Source: Serripes groenlandicus (Eukaryota > Mollusca > Bivalvia > Cardiida > Cardiidae). From it: 64,000 bases of DNA. The notes under the pieces are model-generated. The model saw only the letters and a list, made by a program, of their open reading frames with translations, was not told the origin of the DNA and did not search any database. Each line of letters begins with the position of its first letter. Position 1 is the first letter of the stretch. The position numbers were made by a program, and so were the translations under genes. The stretch lies in contig JASEVX010000005.1 of the NCBI GenBank assembly GCA_031761405.1, positions 32,289,127-32,353,126 of the forward strand, read 5' to 3'. Below are positions 1 through 10,778 of this stretch, in pieces.

Positions 1-70
1 TAAAACTCCAATAAAACTTAGACGCGTCCGTATCAGTTTCAGCATTTCAGGATAAATTCTATAATAGTAT

Positions 71-553
71 TTACAATTTTTTCCATACATCATCATGCAA
101 ACTGTCTATATAGCTCTTTCTTGCTTTTAATGCATAGTAAATGTACATTGCTAGATTTCTAACTGTTGTTACATTTTTTGACATAAGCGTGTAAAACGTT
201 TCAGAGCTAGGTTGATTTAGAACATATGCTGGCAGACATTTAATATGTAAATCAGAGTATAATGGACAAATTATTATGAAATGTAACTCATCTTCAACTG
301 GATATTCACAAAAATAACATGTCCGATATTCTCTTGATATATCCCTGTATCTGTCAATATTCAAAATATAAGACTCAACCGTAAATTCAGTCTTATAGTG
401 TAAATAATGACATAGTTTGTTATTACCATTACAATTTGCCAACCAATTTTGTTTATATTGATCAGATAATCTTTGTACATATTGCTTCAAAAATTGGTTG
501 GCATTATCGACAGATTGTTTGAGGGGCAAATTAACAAAATGTGAAAATTCCAT
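71..553 (-). mobile_element. LINE ORF2 C-terminal fragment
   Basis: An open frame of 160 codons on the minus strand with a Cys/His knuckle: CYFC, then EDELHF, then CPLYSDL (about residues 79-101). This C-x2-C...E-x-HF...CP.Y pattern is the zinc-knuckle tail found C-terminal to reverse transcriptase in many non-LTR retroelements of molluscs and other invertebrates. No reverse transcriptase or endonuclease core is in the window, so this is a truncated remnant, possibly continuing beyond the left edge in another frame. It ends in a stop at its own 3' end. Assignment to a LINE clade is not possible from this piece. Confidence 0.6.
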
Positions 554-1270
554 TTTCTGAAAGTGCTTGTCTGATTTTAAGAAAATTTAATAGGAATATT
601 ACTTCAGGGATCCTCTACTTAATTTGTTCAATTCTTATTGATTTATTACAACATCATAGCAACCAGGCGTCATCACAAAAGGGTTAAATTGAACTTTTAG
701 CTACAAAGGACAACTACCATTCCACTGGACCAATTTCAACTTTACTTCACAGGAGTGTTCCCTTGTTGGTCCTCTTTCAGAATTGTTTAAATACTTACAC
801 TCTGTGTAGAACTTTGGTTGCTGCGGCATCAGAAAGTGAAAAAAATACCCAAACTTTAAAATCCTTTTCCTGCATAATCTGCTTGTCCGATTCCTTCCAA
901 GATCATTGGGTAGAAATTTTCTTTGAGTGACCCTCTACAAAAACTGTTCAAGCCATATGGACTTCGTTCAAAAACAAGGCAGCAAGGCGGCTTCAGGAAA
1001 GGCGCAAAATGACAAAACTTTATGATTCCAATGTTATTAAAGTTCTTCTCAGATTTCAAGATGCAAATGGCCTTTACTGATAGCCATTTTACTATTTCTT
1101 CAACAGTGGCAGTTTCATTTGCACTACTGATCAAATTTCGCCAGATATTTGCAGTTAAATATTTGCTACTAGTTTACTATCATTCAGGTGATCGATTTAG
1201 TGCCACCTTGGTCCTCTTGTGACATTTCTTCCCCTGAAGACTTGAAAACACTGGAAAACAACAACTTATC
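554..1270. repeat. Degenerate copies of the ~160-bp bivalve reiterated repeat
   Basis: No gene seen. Phrases such as 'agaaatgttc..ttggatgaccctctatcaga' and 'ttcaagccatatgg' recur in decayed form (for example about 580-640, 745-800, 860-960), matching the better-kept tandem repeats at 6.8-9.1 kb. Confidence 0.6.
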
Positions 1271-1489
1271 AATTTCTCACATACAGCAAATCTGCAGCAG
1301 ATGACTTTGAAGACACCTAGTCAAAAATAAGAAAAATCTATAAATGATAGAACAATAAATGAATTCAATTGAAAACATTGTGACAAAAAGGAGAAATTGC
1401 TCATTATAAGCAATTCCTCCTTTTGCCACAATGCTTTCAAAAGTCGTCTGCTGCAGAGGTGTCGGAAAGAGTCTGTATTTGGGAAAGAA
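1271..1489. mobile_element. Palindromic MITE, family M1
   Basis: Terminal motif 'ctcacata..tctgcagcagatgac' is mirrored by 'gtcgtctgctgcaga..gggaaag'. The centre is a near-perfect hairpin (ttgtgacaaaaaggagaaat / gctcattataagc / cctttttg..). Family M1 recurs more than 25 times here. This copy ends only about 30 bp before the BIR exon acceptor. Confidence 0.75.
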
Positions 1490-1519
1490 TTAATTGTGGG
1501 ATAAATGGAACAATTACAG

Positions 1520-1677
1520 GCTACGGTGATGATGGGCTCCAACGGTGGGATACCCAGGATGATCCATGGATAGAGCATGCACGCTGGTTCCAAGAATGGG
1601 ATCATGTACGTCACACTAGAGTTCAGGAATACATTGATCTGGTACAGATAGCAGCCAACCAAAGTGACGAAGATGAT
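1520..1677 (+). CDS. IAP gene, BIR-domain exon (zinc site degenerate)
   Basis: Internal exon between an acceptor (attacag, AG at 1518-1519) and a donor (gtatgt at 1678). It encodes the second half of a baculovirus IAP repeat: YGDDGLQRW, DDPWIEHARWF, then VRHTRVQEYIDLVQ. In canonical BIR domains zinc is held by C-x2-C-x16-H-x6-C. Here the His is present (IEHARW). The second Cys position is Gly (GGT), and the final 'FPxC' reads FQEW, so Pro became Gln and Cys became Trp. The first Cys would lie in an upstream exon, which I do not find in the window. The exon starts at codon position 2 and ends in phase 0, which fits the next exon. Either a BIR that no longer binds zinc normally, or an early pseudogene. 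Confidence 0.75.
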
Positions 1678-1739
1678 GTATGTCATTTTTAACCATGTAT
1701 ATTCTCTCTTTGAAACAGGCATCTCTTAAACTCACTTGA

Positions 1740-2260
1740 GCATGAAGTGGTCGGGATAAGTTCTTTTCATCACTCTTCATCTGTCTGTAGCTTATTTTCC
1801 TTCAAACAGCTTCTTAACCACTGGCCAAGATATCTAAATAATTTTACAGGGATGTTCATAAAGTGACTCTTTACCAAAATTGTTCAAATGATTCTGCTTC
1901 GAAAGAATGTTGTGTGTAGTACAGTACTGGTTTGAGAATTCCTGGAAACATATGGGTATGTGAACTGTCCACCCCGATATGACTGAAAAAATGTTGAAAA
2001 CATTGTTAAACCCCAATCAACCCTCAATCAATCCTAATGACCCTCCACCACAGTTGTTATCAGTTCTGCTCCAATGCACTAGATGGCCACATTACATGTA
2101 CGTAAAATTAGAAATATCTTAGAATTGCATTTTCTCCTAAACCAATGGCCAATTTTTAAAATACTTTCACACACATGTTCCTTTAGTGGCCCTCTACCAA
2201 ACTTGTCTAATCTGTTCCAATCATAGTTCTCTAGTCATGAGTGGTATGAAACCAGGCAAT
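1740..2260. repeat. Reiterated repeat fragments with nested SINE tail
   Basis: Intronic. Decayed 160-bp-family sequence ('aacagcttcttaaccactggccaa', 'ttcctttagtggccctctacc') interrupted by a SINE 3' part at about 1897-2034. Confidence 0.55.
1897..2034 (+). mobile_element. SINE 3' fragment
   Basis: Carries the shared 3' body of the local tRNA-derived SINEs (gaaagaatgttgtgtg.. agtactggt.. gaactgtcc..ccgatatgactga) and the tail 'ttaaaccccaatcaa..caatcaatc'. The tRNA-like head is missing. Confidence 0.6.
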
Positions 2261-2439
2261 CTCGTCATAATAGGGTGGGTGCCATACACATCTTTTACCA
2301 AGGATTCATGAATACATGTTTTGTAGATATTACTGAAATAGTGTTAAGAATGGTGTTAAAACCGGATAAAATGAAACAAATTGTTGCATCAGATGGTAGT
2401 AAACATTCAAATAAAAAAAAATGTATTTTTCAAAGTTTT

Positions 2440-2640
2440 TAGCTCACAAAGTGTAGGGTGAGCTGTTGTGATCACTTACCATCATGTGTTGGCGTCTGTC
2501 TGTTAACGTTTTCCTACAACTTCAAACAGCTTCTCCTAAACCTCCTAAACCAATGGACCAATTTACAAATAACGTCATAGGAATTAACTTAAAGTGGGTT
2601 ATTCTCAAAAATTAGAATTCAATAATTGTACAAATTATTC
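2440..2640. repeat. Reiterated repeat, 5' end copy
   Basis: Intronic. Begins 'tttagctcacaaagtgtagg' and 'gtgagctgttgtgatcac', the start of the same invertebrate repeat seen at 7500 and 14130. Confidence 0.55.
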
Positions 2641-2699
2641 TGTTTCGTTAACAAAAAAAACAGCTGGGGGTTGGGTTGTTGGGGTTTCAGTGAGGCATT

Positions 2700-2927
2700 A
2701 ACCCATTACCTCATTCAGACACTTTCTGATACCTTTGCATGAGATGACTTTTGAAACTATGTTGCAAAAGTAAAATTGCTCAAATATAATAAACAATTTC
2801 TCCTTTTGCACCATGTTTTCAATTCCTTTCAATAGATATACACTATCATTTATTTAAATTGTTCACATTTTATCTGAGATGTGGTTAAAATTGACTAATG
2901 CAGATATCTTGTATGTGGGAAAAGGTT
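2700..2927. mobile_element. Palindromic MITE, family M1
   Basis: Starts 'aacccattacctcattcaga', has a hairpin core 'gcaaaagtaaaattgctc..acaatttctccttttgc', and ends 'gtatgtgggaaaaggtt'. It lies in the intron between the BIR exon and the next exon. Confidence 0.7.
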
Positions 2928-3056
2928 CATCATCATTGTTTGGTCAGTCTGTCTGTGAATGACTCAGCAAATATCACATTAATTATTATCTGTGAAAATT
3001 GAACTGTCACAGGATGAATATGTTAACAAGTTTAAAACTTGATTTTAATTTGACAG

Positions 3057-3132
3057 GATCCAGCAGTTGTTATGCAGACACTAGGCACAGCTTCTATCAC
3101 CATTGCTATGGGAGGTCTTTCAATGACATCAG
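3057..3132 (+). CDS. IAP gene, linker exon
   Basis: A 76-nt exon between 'atttgacag' and a strong donor 'gtaggt' at 3133. It reads DPAVVMQTLG..MGGLSMTS with one nucleotide left over. It begins in phase 0, matching the end of the BIR exon. The 'NPAV..' type segment and its position between BIR and RING are usual for bivalve IAPs, where it forms a linker or a vestige of a UBA-like region. Identification rests on splice sites, phase and position rather than a strong motif. Confidence 0.6.
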
Positions 3133-3164
3133 GTAGGTTTTATCCTTTAGCGGATGTGATTTTT

Positions 3165-4330
3165 AGCTCGAGCTTATGTTGAGTTTATGTCATGGCGAAT
3201 CGTCCGTCATGTGCCTGCGTCTGTGTGAGCGTCCGTTAACTTTTTCCTTTAAACAACTTCTTCTCCCTAACCACTTGGCCAATTTGGATGAAACTTCATA
3301 GGAAGTATCCTCTCAATGTCCTCTCTTAAATTACTAAAAATAGTGAAAAATTAAAAAAAAAAATCTTCTCCGAAAGTGTCAGGCCGATTTTCAAATAATT
3401 TTGTAGAAATGTTCGTTGGGTGACCCTTTATTAGATTCTTTCAAGTTGATTGGTCGAAAAACATGGCCACCAGAGGGTGGGGCTATTTTGCCTTATATGA
3501 CCAAAGTGCAACCTTAAAAAATCTTCTTCTCCGAAAGTGTTGAGCAGATTTTCAAATATGTTTGTAGAAATGTTCCTTTGGTGACGACCCGGCCGGGTAG
3601 CTCAATTGGTAGCGTATCTGACTCGTGATCCGGAGGTCACGGGTTCGATACCCGGTTGCGGCGACATTCTTTCGGGCGATGATTTCCATTGCCTCTCACC
3701 TCTGATCTATGTGAGAAAGTAGTCAGTGGCTTCGAAAGAATGTTGTGTAAGTACTGGTGTGGGAAAGCCAGGAAAACATGGGTAGGTGCACTGACCGCCG
3801 TGATATGACCAAAGCTGTTGAAAGCGGCGTTAAACCCCAAACAAACAAACAAACAAATCCTTTGGTGACCCTTTATTAGATTCCTTCAAGCCATGTTAAT
3901 TGGTAAAAAAAACCTGGTCGCCAGAGAGCGGGGCTATTTTGCCTTATATGGCTAAAGAGAAAACTTAATAAATCTTCTCCTCCTAAAGTGTCTGGCTGAT
4001 ATTCAAATAATTTTGATGAAATGTTCCTAAGCTGACCCTCTATCAGATTCCTTCAAGCCATATGGATTGGTTGAAAAATATGGCCGCCAGGGGTGGGGGC
4101 TATTTTGCCTTATATGGCTATAGTGAAAACTTAAAATATCCTCTCCTCTGAAAGTGTCAGGCCGATTTTCAAATAATTTTGCAGAAACATTCCTTGGATG
4201 ACACTCTACAAGATTCCTTTAAGCCATGGTGGTTGGTAAAAAACATGGCCACCAGGGGGCAGGGCTGTTTGGAGATTTGATTTTTGCCTGATGGTTGTGG
4301 AGCGATACTGGCCCTCTTGGGCCTCTTGTT
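3165..4330. repeat. Tandem ~160-bp reiterated repeat, array 1
   Basis: Intron of the IAP gene. Starts 'gagcttatgt..tcatggcgaatcgtcc', then about five units containing 'gattttcaaataattttg', 'agattccttcaagccatg' and 'ggcggggctattttgcctta'. A SINE is inserted at 3586-3857. Confidence 0.8.
3586..3857 (+). mobile_element. tRNA-derived SINE with 12-bp target duplication
   Basis: The tRNA-like head has an A box (tagctcaattggtagcg) and B box (ggttcgatacc). A ~130-bp body and an (aaac)n tail follow. Flanks 3574-3585 and 3858-3869 are identical (TCCTTTGGTGAC), which is the target-site duplication. Inserted inside a unit of the reiterated repeat. The best-preserved SINE in the window. Confidence 0.9.
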
Positions 4331-4385
4331 TAAAACCTTGTCCAATATTTGAATGCCTTTTTGTGCTTCTTAAGCGGATTACAAG

Positions 4386-4440
4386 AGAAAACATTGTGGT
4401 GAAATAAGTAATTGCTCATTTTCTCACAATGTTTTCTACT
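4386..4440. mobile_element. M1 MITE core remnant
   Basis: 'acattgtggtgaaataagtaattgctcat..ctcacaatgttttc' is a collapsed M1 hairpin without its ends. Confidence 0.45.
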
Positions 4441-4852
4441 CTATTCTAAAAATTTAGTTCCGATTTCTTATGATTTTTCTATTTTATCCCAAGCCGTCGT
4501 CTTAAGATTCGTCTTCAGCAGATTTATTCCATTTTAGAAAGAATTCCAAATTGAATATTTCAGGAAAACAGCAATATTCACAAATGAGTTGGCTAATTTT
4601 ATCTCAAATAAATCAATCATTGTCTTCAACTATAAAGAATGACAAGAGATAATATCATTAGCTTTCCAAATTGCTTTATGCCAAAAGGCGGGTATTAATA
4701 AGCACAACCTATAATAATGGCATTGTAATTCAAGAATGCTGTGACGTACTATCATAAAGAATGGCTCGAACGTGGAGTGGCGCTCTGTGAAAATTAACCC
4801 TAATGCATTTGGGACAAGTGTAGATCTGCCGTGGAAGAGTGAGTAGCTTCTG

Positions 4853-4947
4853 GCATTTTGAATCGGGGTGTCTCCGGCTCTATTCCCAGTCATAGTGGAG
4901 TTCCCTTAGGCATGACACATTTCCTAGCTTAGTACTGGTTTAATTAT
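4853..4947 (+). mobile_element. SINE, 5' portion (split by insertion)
   Basis: Sequence 'tagtggagttcccttaggca..cctagcttagtactggttta' matches the intact SINE at 61379-61600. It stops at 4947 and resumes at about 6290 ('agggatcttgaataaatgaa' to the tail near 6365), so the element at 4948-6265 landed inside it. The 4450-4850 stretch upstream holds nothing I recognise. Confidence 0.6.
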
Positions 4948-5140
4948 GTCTCCCCCATACATGGGGGTGACATATTGTTTTTGCCCGTTCCGTCCGTCCT
5001 TTCGGCCTTCCGTCTGTCACACTTGTTTCCGTTCAATCACTGAAGAATGCTTTGGCCTAGGAACTCCATACTTGGTATGCAGGTTGGCCCTGCCCAGTAG
5101 AAGACCCCTATTGATTTTGAGGTCAGTACATCCAAAGTCA

Positions 5141-5155
5141 AGGTCACAGTGACCT
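5141..5155. promoter_or_regulatory. Perfect palindromic nuclear-receptor-like site (IR3)
   Basis: AGGTCACAGTGACCT is two hexamer half-sites in inverted orientation spaced by three, identical to the consensus estrogen-response palindrome. It lies within the reiterated element, so function is unproven. Confidence 0.35.
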
Positions 5156-5414
5156 TGAGCTGAAAGGTCACAGTGACAATGAGCTGAACAATTTATTTTG
5201 CTTGGGCCCATGAACTTCATACTTGGTGTGCAGGTTGGTCACCACCAGCAAATGACCCCTATTAATTTTGAGGTCACTAGGTCAAAGGTCAAGGTCACGT
5301 CTGTCACACTTGTTTCCGCTCAATAACTGAAGAACGCTTGGGCGTAGGAACTTCATACTTGGTATGCAGGTTGGTCTTGACCAGTAGATGACCCCTATTG
5401 ATTTTGATTTCAGA

Positions 5415-5442
5415 AGGTCAAAGGTCAAGGTCATGGTGACCT
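5415..5442. promoter_or_regulatory. DR1 + DR0 + IR3 half-site cluster
   Basis: AGGTCA at 5415, 5422 and 5428, then TGACCT at 5437. This gives a DR1 (spacing 1), a DR0 and an IR3 palindrome in 28 bp. A similar pair plus palindrome is at 6008-6028. Confidence 0.3.
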
Positions 5443-6365
5443 TGTGAGGTAAAAAATGGTTTCCACTCAAGAACTGAAGAACGCTTGGGCCGAGGAACTG
5501 CATACTTGGTATGCAGGTTTGCCATGCACTTATTGATTTTAAGTTTGAATTTGAGGTCACAAGGTCAAAGGTCAAGGTCACAGTAACAATGAACTTACAA
5601 ATTGTTTTTGCTTAATAACTGTAGAATGCTTTGGCCATGTAAGTTAATACTTGGTGTGCAGGTTGGTCACCACCAGCAGATGACCCCTATTGATTTTTAT
5701 GTCACTAGCTCAAAGGTCAAGGTCATGGTAACCTTCAGCTGAGAAATGGTTTCCGCTCAATAACTAAAGAATGCTCATGTTGAGGAACTTCATACCTGGT
5801 GTGCAGGTTGGTCCTAACCAGTAGATGACCTTTGTTGATTTTGTTTGATTTTGAGGTCACAAGGTCAAATGTCAAGGTCACGGTAACCTTCAGCTGAAAA
5901 ATGTTTTTTTACTCAATAACTCAAGAACGCTCATGCCCAGGAACTTCATACTTGGTGTGCAGGTTGGTCCTAACCTGTAGATGACCCCTATTGATTGTGA
6001 TGTCAGTAGGTCAAGGTCACGGTGACCTTGGGCTGAAAAATGGTTTCCGCTTGATAACTGAAGATTGCTTGGGGCCAGGAACTTAATAATTGGTGTGCAG
6101 GTTGGTCACCATCAGCAAATGACCCCTATTGATTTTGGTAACCTTCAGCTGAAAAATGGTTTCCGCTCAATAACTGAGGATTGTCACTGTTGCTTCATCT
6201 CCAGTCCAAAACTACAAAATCTCCATCCTTTCTTTTCCTCCCCTACGACCACACAAATGGGGAGACAAACGCTTTTTCAAAAAAGCAATCTCTAGGGATC
6301 TTGAATAAATGAACAGTCTCTGTTATACAACTGAAATAATGTTGAAAATGGCGTAAAACCACAAT

Positions 6366-6764
6366 AAAAATAATAAGCAATTTCTCCTATTTGCACAATG
6401 TTTTCAACTCAATCTAATAACTAAACCCTCATTAATGGAGATTTTCAACATTTTTGCGTCCGGGATTTTAAATTGTGCGTCCCGGATTTGATCCTCAGTC
6501 ACGGCGCGGTGGTCATGGTGGAGTGCCGTTAGGCTAGGCTCATTTCCTAGCCTCATGAATAAGTAAACTGTTGCTGTTATATAACATCAACACATTAGTT
6601 TCACAAACTTCCATGAATAATTGTCTATTTGAATAAAATGTTCTGACAAATCTTTAAATTAACTTGTATTAATTAACTACTTTACAATTGTAGAGGCATT
6701 ATGACACATCTGCAGCAGACAACTGAAAACATTGTGGTAAAAGGAGCAATTGAAATCCTTTTTG
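6366..6764. repeat. MITE and SINE debris
   Basis: No gene seen. M1 fragments at about 6370-6460 (aatttctcctatttgcacaa) and 6685-6750 (ctgcagcagacaactgaaaa), and a SINE piece at 6470-6560 ('ccgttaggctaggctcattt'). Confidence 0.5.
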
Positions 6765-9076
6765 GCTCCAAGCCAGTCGAGCTTATGTCATGGCGAATTG
6801 TCCGTTGTGCGTGTGTGCGTCAACTTTTTGCTGCAAATGACTTCTTTTCCCTAACCACTTGGCCAATTAGGATGAAACTTCATAGGAAGCACGCTCTCAA
6901 TGTCTTCTCTAAAATTCCTTCAAATTGTTTAACTCCATGCAAATTCTGGTTTCCATGGCAACCGAAAGAAAAAACTCTAAAATTCTTCTCCTCCAAAACT
7001 GTTTGGATGATTTTCAAATAATTTTGTATAAATTTTCCTTGGATGACCCTCTATCAGAGACCTTCAAGCCATGTTGATTAGTCAAAAAACATGGCCGCCA
7101 GGAGGCGGGGCTGTTTTACATTATATGGCTATAGTGAAAACTTAAAAAATCTTCTCCGACGAAAGTGTCGGGCCGATTTTCAAATAATTTTGTAGAAATG
7201 TTCCCTAGATGGCCCTCTATCAAGCCATGTTGATTGGTCGAAAAACGTGGCCGCCAGGGGGCGGGGCTATTTTGCATTATATGGCTATAGTGAAAACTTA
7301 AAAAATCTTCTTCTCCGAAAGTGTCAGGCCGATTTTCAAATAATTTTGTAGAAATGTTTCTAATGTGAATCTCTATCAGATTCCTTCAAGCCAGGTTGAT
7401 TGGTCATAAACTATCACCGCCAGGGGGTGGAGCTTATATAGCTAAAGTGAAGAAAAACAAAATCAGGTGAGCGATCCAGGGTCATCATGGCCCTCTTGTT
7501 AGCTCAACTGAGCTTTGCTCAAGGTGAGTTATTGTGATCGCCTTTTGTCCGGCGTCCGTCGTCCGTCGTGCGTAGTCCGTCAACTTCTTCTCCTCAGTAA
7601 CCAATGGGTCAATTGGGATGAAACTTCATAGAAAGCATCCTCTCAATGACCTCACCAGATTTCCTTCAAATGTTTGGGATCCATGTAGAATAATGGTTTC
7701 CATGGCAACGAAATAAAAAAAACTTCAAAATTCTTCTTCTCCCAAACTGGTTGGCAGATTCTCAGATAATTTTGTAGAAATGTTCCTTGGATGACCCTCT
7801 TTCAGATTCTTTAAAGCCATGTTGATTGGTTGAAAAATATGACCTCCAGGGGGTCGGGGCTATTTTGCCTTATATGGCTATAGTGAAAACTTAAAAAATC
7901 TTCTCCGACGAAAGTGTCGGGCCGATTTTCAAATAATTTTGTAGAAATGTTCCCTAGGTGACCCTCTATCAGATTCCTTCAAGCCATGTTGATTGGTCGA
8001 AATACGTGGCTGTCAGGGGTGGGGCTATTTTGCCTTATATGGCCATAGTGAAAACTTAAAAAATCTTCTCCTCCGAAAGTGTCGTGCCGATTTTCAAATA
8101 ATTTTGTAAAAATGTTCCTTAAGTGACCCTCTATCAGATTCCTTCAAGCCATGTTGATTGGTTGAAAAACATGGCCGCCTGTCGGTAGGGCTATTTTGCC
8201 TTATATGGCTATAGTGAAAACTTAAAAAATCTTCTTCTCCCAAGCTGGTTGGCAGATTTTCAAATAATTTTGTAGAAATGCTTCTTGGATGACACTCCAT
8301 CAGATTCCTTCAAGCCATGTTGATTGGTACAAAACCATGGCCGCCAGGGGGGCGGGGCTATTTTGCCTTATATGGCTATAGTGAAAACTTAAAAAATCTT
8401 CTCCGACGAAAGTGTCCAGCCGATTTTCAAATAATTTTGTAGAAATGTTCCTTTGATAACCCTCTATCAGATTCCTTCAAGCCATGTTGATTGGTAAAAA
8501 AACAGGGAGGGGCGGTGCTATTTTGCCTTATATGGCTATAGTGAAAACGTAAAAAATCTTATTCTCCGAAAGTGTCAGGCCGATTTTCAAATAATTTTGT
8601 AGAAATGTTCCTTGGATGACCCTCTATCAGATTCCTTCAAGCCATGTTGATTGGTAAAAAAACAGGGAGGGGCGGTGCTATTTTGCCTTTTATGGCTATA
8701 GTGAACACGTAAAAAATCTTATTCTCCGAAAGTGTCAGTCCGATTTTCAAATAATTTTGTAGAAATGTTTCTTGGATGACCCTCTATCAGATTCCTTCAA
8801 GCCATGTTGATTGGTCGAAAAACCAGGTCCCCAGTGGGCAGGGCTATTTTGCATTATATGGCTATAGTGAACACGTAAACAATCTTCTACTCCAAAAGTG
8901 TCAGGCTGATTTTCAAATAATTTTGTAGAAATGTTCCTAGGGTGACCCCCTATCAGATTCCTTCAAGCCATGTTGATTGGTCGGAAACTATGGCCGCCAG
9001 GGGGCGGGGCTTATATAGCTAAAGTAAAAAAAAAAAAATCAGGTGAGCGATCCAGGGCCATCATAGCCCTCTTGTT
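6765..9076. repeat. Tandem ~160-168 bp reiterated repeat, arrays 2 and 3
   Basis: Intron of the IAP gene. Array 2 (6765-7495) and array 3 (7500-9076). 'gattttcaaataattttgta' recurs at about 7174, 7334, 7755, 7923, 8092, 8260, 8423, 8588, 8750 and 8909, so units are 159-169 bp. Each array opens with 'agctcaactgagctttgctc' or 'agtcgagcttatgtcatggc' and closes with 'aatcaggtgagcgatccagg'. This repeat is common in bivalves. It encodes no protein. Confidence 0.85.
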
Positions 9077-9370
9077 TTGCTATTTCAGCACTTGAAAAAA
9101 AAAAAAAGTATTCATGTAAATTACCAATATTTGAAAGATGATATGCTAATTGTTTGTCTTCTTGTGGTTAAAATCACATTCTGCAGTTATTTTACCCATA
9201 TCTTTGGACGTTCACGTGATACGTTGTAATTAAACCCCTAAACAAGACGCTATTTTTCCCTTATGACAACCCATATTTGTCAGGTGTAATAATAGACAAG
9301 TTCAAAACTTTGAAATTAGGAAAAGACATATTTCCTGGCTTAGTTATGGTTCATAACCAATAGTTCAGGG

Positions 9371-9756
9371 TTAACTTTTTTCTTATTTGCAGACGTATTA
9401 TGATGCATCTGCAGCAGACGACTTTTTAAATCATTGTGGCAATGGGAGAAGTTGCTGATAATGAGCAAAAGTCTCCTTTTGCCACAATGCTTTCAATTCG
9501 ATTTAATACTTACTGTTATATTTACAGACATTTTCTATATTTGTTCAAAGTTGTTTTCAAAGTTGTCTGTTGAAAGGCAGCCAGTTGCTTGGGAAGATTG
9601 TTGTGTGGAGTACTGGTGTGAGAAAACCAGGAAATGCAAGAGTAGGTGAACTGGCCGCCGTGATATAACTGAGAAATCGTTAAAAACGGCGTTAAACCCT
9701 AATTAATCAATCGATCAAAGTTGTCTACTGCAGATATATTTGCATTTGAGAAAGGT
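9371..9756. mobile_element. M1 MITE interrupted by a SINE 3' piece
   Basis: M1 ends at 9371 (ttaactttttt..tgcagacg) and about 9756 (ctactgcagat..gagaaagg). A SINE 3' body at 9569-9714 sits inside, flanked by a 12-bp duplication TCAAAGTTGTCT (9557-9568 and 9715-9726). The nested order shows the MITE is older. Confidence 0.7.
9569..9714 (+). mobile_element. SINE 3' fragment nested in M1 MITE
   Basis: Body 'agtactggtgtgagaaa..gtgaactggccgccgtgata' and tail 'aaccctaattaatcaatcga', with a target duplication on both sides. The insertion is 5' truncated, as expected from incomplete reverse transcription. Confidence 0.7.
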
Positions 9757-9966
9757 CAAGGTGTTTTGTTGCTGCAATATAACTGAAATACTGTTGAAAA
9801 TAGTATAGAACTCTTATAAATCAAATGAAGTTAGTTGATTGTTTTCCTGATATATCTAGTCATCTTTTTGGAAAACATAGAAAGAACATATTATATTTAT
9901 AAATTTAAAAGTGTAAGTTTGATACAGAATTTGAGCAAAAAGAGAAAGGTAATTATACAGAGGCTT

Positions 9967-10190
9967 TAACCCTTTTCCCACATTCAATAATTCGGTAGCA
10001 GACAACTTTGTAATTATCAAGTTGAAAATATCGAAAATATAAATGATTGTATGATTATTGAATAGATTTGAAATCATTGTGGCAAATCGAGAAATTGATT
10101 ATTAAGAGATATATTTTCCTTTTGCCACAATAATTTCAAAAATCGTCTGCCTCGGAGGCGTCAGAAAGTATCTATATGTGGGAAAGGGCT
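9967..10190. mobile_element. Palindromic MITE, family M1
   Basis: 'aacccttttcccacattcaa' at the left and 'tatatgtgggaaaggg' at the right, around the core 'attgtggcaaatcgagaaat..tccttttgccacaat'. Confidence 0.75.
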
Positions 10191-10355
10191 AGAGGGAAAG
10201 TCTCATGATTTTGTGGTCTTTTATTGAAACAAAAACTAATTCAATTAACAATTCTAGTTTAACAAGAGCAAAGCCTTACCAAATTAATTATACTGTACTT
10301 TAGAAGTATTGGAATGAAAGTATATGTTGGACAATACATGGATATATTTTCATTT

Positions 10356-10490
10356 TAACCTGTTCCCACATACAGAAAACATTGCAGCAAATTGATTTCA
10401 ACTCAATTCAATTGTTATACATTCATTTTTAGAGATTGTCCATATTTTTCGTCTAGATGTTAATGAAGTTGTCTGCTGCAGAAACATCAT
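10356..10490. mobile_element. M1 MITE with internal deletion
   Basis: 'aacctgttcccacatacaga' to 'gttgtctgctgcagaaaca'. The hairpin core is lost. Confidence 0.5.
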
Positions 10491-10552
10491 GTTTTACAAA
10501 TAAAATATCCTTTAGGTACTTTTTCTTATCAAATCTTGAAAATAATTCCCTT

Positions 10553-10778
10553 TAACATTTTCCCTTATATAGAGGCTTTCTGACGCCTCTGCAGCAGAGG
10601 AATTTTGAAAACACTGACAAGAGAAGAAATTGCTCAAAACGAGTAATTTCTCCTTTTGATACAATGTTTTCAACTCTTTTTTATGATTATTCTTTCATTA
10701 AAAGATTTTTTCAATATTTTTGCGGGTTTGTTTTCAATGAAGTCTGCTGCATATATTTGATGTATGTGGGAAAGGGTT
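10553..10778. mobile_element. Palindromic MITE, family M1
   Basis: 'ttctgacgcctctgcagcag' at the left, core 'gaagaaattgctcaaaacga', right end 'tgtatgtgggaaagggtt'. Confidence 0.75.

Larger units (their letters stand above)
4948..6265. mobile_element. Reiterated element with short terminal inverted repeats
   Basis: Begins 'tgtctcccccatacatgggg' and ends '..aaatggggagaca', so the ends are inverted copies of tgtctcccc. The inside is six or seven imperfect ~180-bp units containing 'ggaacttcatacttggt', 'gcaggttggtc', 'gatgacccctattgatttt' and 'aaggtcaaaggtcaaggtca'. This element type is widespread in marine invertebrate genomes. No protein is encoded. Confidence 0.75.

Noticed and set aside
856..1134. 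92-residue minus-strand frame upstream of the BIR exon
   Set aside because: Composed of the 160-bp reiterated repeat; the same phrases occur across the window as non-coding DNA.
3600..3660. Functional tRNA gene
   Set aside because: A and B boxes are present, but a SINE body, (aaac)n tail and target duplication follow. The same holds for the other tRNA-like heads (11380, 11726, 19866, 48720, 51855, 61379).
5017..5581. Minus-strand frames in the reiterated element
   Set aside because: Tandem units read in one frame; no domain and the units elsewhere are frameshifted.
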